From positions 1 through 7,095 of the forward strand of contig DAMCZI010000088.1 in assembly GCA_032095175.1 (NCBI GenBank): DNA of 7,095 nucleotides, written 5' to 3'. Positions 5,169 through 7,095 of this stretch are shown one piece after another. The notes beneath the pieces are model-generated. The model searched no databases. It was not told the origin of the DNA and saw only the letters and a list, made by a program, of their open reading frames with translations. This stretch comes from DAMCZI01 sp032095175 (GTDB taxonomy: Bacteria > Bacillota > Clostridia > Clostridiales > Caloramatoraceae). The position numbers and the translations under genes are program-made. The number at the start of each line of letters is the position of its first letter. The first letter of the stretch is position 1.

Positions 5169-7023
5169 AAGCAATTTAAAGAAACAACTAGCTACTTTAA
5201 AAATTGGTTTAAAGGAAATATATAGATTACAGCCCTGGATACTGCCTGTTACTATACTAGATTCCCTTTTTAAGTCCATAGCTCCCTTTATAAACATATA
5301 CATGCCTGCCAGAATTATTGATGAGTTACTTGAAGCAAAGAATATAAATAAACTTATATATTTAGTATTAATTACTATCGGAGGGAATTTAGCAATTCAC
5401 CTTATATCTACTGGGCTTGGCCATTTAAGAATTCTACTCGAAGATATTATGAATCAAAATCAGAATATGAAATTAAATGAAAAAATCATAAATATGGACT
5501 ACGAGTATGTTGAAAATCCTGAAGTTCACAGCCTAAGAACAAAGATATCAGAATCACAAAACATGTGCAGTGGAGGTACAAACGCCCTTCTGGAATACAC
5601 AGGTGATTTTACTAAAGGCTTTATTACAGTTATCACATCTGTTGCATTAGTTATAAACCTATTTAAACCAAGCTCCGTTGTTGATAGAAATTTCGCTTTT
5701 ATAAATTCCACGTTGTTTTCTTATATTCTTTTGATTTTAATTTTAATTGGTACAGTATTCACCTTAAAAATAAGAACAAAAGCAGATAAAAAGTATTTTG
5801 CATATTTTAACAAATTTATGGATTTAAATAGATTTTTTACTTTCTATTATAATGAGGCTTTAGATTACAATGTAGGTAAAGATATAAGATTATATAATCA
5901 AAAGAGAATTATAAGCAAAGAAATAGAAACCTTTAGCCAAGGTTCAAAAGACATGTTTAATAATGTTGGTAATATGAAAGGAAAATTTAGCGGGCTCGAA
6001 GCATTTATATCGTCTTTACTTAGTGGAACTATATATATTTTTGTGGGATTAAAGGCCATAATAGGAGCTATAACCATAGGTAGTATAGTTCAATATGCAG
6101 GTAGTATAAATCAATTTATGTCTGGCAGCAAGGAAGTTTTAGCATCCATTAACAGTATTATTAATAATAATCAATACCTAGAATTATATATTGATTTCTT
6201 AAATATTAAAAATGAAAAGCACATAGGAAAAATTCCTGTAGAAAAAAGAGATGATAATGAATATGAAATAGAGTTTAGAAATGTATCCTTTAAGTATCCA
6301 GGCACTGATATATATGCACTAAAAAATGTTTCAATAAAGCTAAACATTGGAGAACGTTTAGCAATAGTAGGAATGAACGGTTCAGGAAAAACTACATTTA
6401 TCAAGCTTCTATGTAGATTGTATGATCCAAATGAAGGCGAGATACTTCTTAACGGAATAAATATTAAAAAATATGATTATGATGAATATATGAAACTATT
6501 CTCTATAGTATTTCAGGACTTTAAGCTCTTCTCTTTTACACTTGGGCAAAATGTAGCAACCTCTATAAATTATAATGAAGAGTCTGTCAAAAACGTTTTA
6601 GAGGAAGCTGGGTTGGAGAAAAGATTAAATGCTATGCCAAATGGTGTACAAACACCATTATATAAGGACTTTGATGAAGATGGAGTAGAAATCTCAGGCG
6701 GCGAAGCACAAAAGATAGCCTTAGCCAGAGCATTATATCGTGATGCTCCTATTATAATACTGGATGAACCAACAGCAGCCTTAGACCCTATATCAGAGTT
6801 TGAGATTTATTCAAAATTCAATGAAATAGTAGGCACAAAAACCGCTTTCTATATATCCCACAGGCTTTCCTCCTGTAGATTTTGCGATGAAATCGCAGTA
6901 TTTAATCAAGGGGAAATAGTTCAAAAGGGTAATCACGAAGAACTGTTAAAGGATGACCATGGCAAATACTATGAGTTGTGGTATTCCCAAGCGAAATATT
7001 ACAAGGATGAAGCCACAGCATAG
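5161..7023 (+). CDS. ABC exporter half-transporter, second subunit (fused membrane and ATPase domains)
   Basis: This 620-residue paralogue of the preceding protein probably forms the other half of a heterodimeric exporter in the cytoplasmic membrane. Hydrophobic segments lie near residues 27-48, 64-84, 152-168, 182-203 and 280-325. KDIRLYN (240-246) matches the KDMRLYN of its partner. The ATPase domain (about 369-600) has A-loop Y379, Walker A GMNGSGKTT (404-412), Q-loop Q452, signature ISGGE (511-515), Walker B with D535 and E536, and switch H567. All key residues are canonical, so neither subunit is obviously the degenerate one. The stretch before the signature, KDFDEDGVE, differs from the TEVGE-type X-loop of many exporters and gives the pair a family-specific look. 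The gene starts at ATG 5161 within ATGCATAG, overlapping the partner's stop by 8 bases. No terminator is visible in the 72 bases after its stop. Confidence 0.92.
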   Translation: MHRSNLKKQLATLKIGLKEIYRLQPWILPVTILDSLFKSIAPFINIYMPARIIDELLEAKNINKLIYLVLITIGGNLAIHLISTGLGHLRILLEDIMNQNQNMKLNEKIINMDYEYVENPEVHSLRTKISESQNMCSGGTNALLEYTGDFTKGFITVITSVALVINLFKPSSVVDRNFAFINSTLFSYILLILILIGTVFTLKIRTKADKKYFAYFNKFMDLNRFFTFYYNEALDYNVGKDIRLYNQKRIISKEIETFSQGSKDMFNNVGNMKGKFSGLEAFISSLLSGTIYIFVGLKAIIGAITIGSIVQYAGSINQFMSGSKEVLASINSIINNNQYLELYIDFLNIKNEKHIGKIPVEKRDDNEYEIEFRNVSFKYPGTDIYALKNVSIKLNIGERLAIVGMNGSGKTTFIKLLCRLYDPNEGEILLNGINIKKYDYDEYMKLFSIVFQDFKLFSFTLGQNVATSINYNEESVKNVLEEAGLEKRLNAMPNGVQTPLYKDFDEDGVEISGGEAQKIALARALYRDAPIIILDEPTAALDPISEFEIYSKFNEIVGTKTAFYISHRLSSCRFCDEIAVFNQGEIVQKGNHEELLKDDHGKYYELWYSQAKYYKDEATA

Positions 7024-7095
7024 GGATTATGCGACGCAACGTAGTAGTTAGTTTGTACCTTTAAAGACCGTTCCAACCGAGGTGTCAGGGCATTT
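7024..7095. other. Right edge, unexplained G+C-richer tail
   Basis: By hand count 33 of 72 bases are G or C (about 46%), clearly more than in the flanking genes. No terminator, tRNA or gene start with a ribosome binding site is visible. A rightward ORF from ATG 7029 stops after 11 codons. One leftward frame stays open from the window edge through this stretch and ends inside the ABC gene, and another gives a short open stretch ending at 7050 or so, so the 3' end of a leftward gene is possible but unproved. Confidence 0.35.

Noticed and set aside
1..7095. CRISPR array, insertion sequence or tRNA
   Set aside because: I found no regularly spaced repeats, transposase or terminal inverted repeats, and no cloverleaf-like segment with a T-loop signature on either strand.

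Overview
The window is A+T-rich, uses many ATA, AGA and TTA codons, has strong purine-rich Shine-Dalgarno sites and compact hairpin terminators. Together with the families present, this suggests a low-GC Firmicute, most likely a clostridium. That is an inference from composition and gene content, not a species call.

Layout. The left third (about 114-1543) is read leftwards. It holds a rhomboid/Derlin-fold membrane protein with a C-terminal Cys/His zinc-finger-like module (728-1543), then a small unrecognised three-helix membrane protein (114-557). Each appears to have its own promoter and its own terminator-like hairpin. A 240-bp A+T-rich divergent intergenic region (1544-1783) separates them from a rightward cluster of four genes: a LytTR-family response regulator (1784-2512), a short GHKL/HPK10-type histidine kinase (2505-3239), and two ABC half-transporters (3327-5168 and 5161-7023). 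Both gene pairs overlap by 8 bases, which suggests translational coupling within each pair.

How the genes may work together. The kinase and regulator form an AgrC/AgrA-like two-component pair, but the kinase has only one membrane helix and no room for an extracellular sensor. The two ABC proteins are paralogous exporter-type subunits that probably form a heterodimer. Between the two pairs, at 3238-3279, lies a hairpin with a T-tract, a good intrinsic terminator. The same sequence carries two exact copies of ACCATTGGT whose starts are 21 bp apart, which is the geometry of a LytTR operator, and each copy matches the LytTR half-site consensus at 8 of 9 positions. I infer that the regulator may bind here to control the transporter genes, with the site doubling as the terminator of its own operon. 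No peptide precursor, modification enzyme or immunity gene is visible, so the transported substrate is unknown. The last 72 bases are much richer in G+C than the rest and are unexplained.
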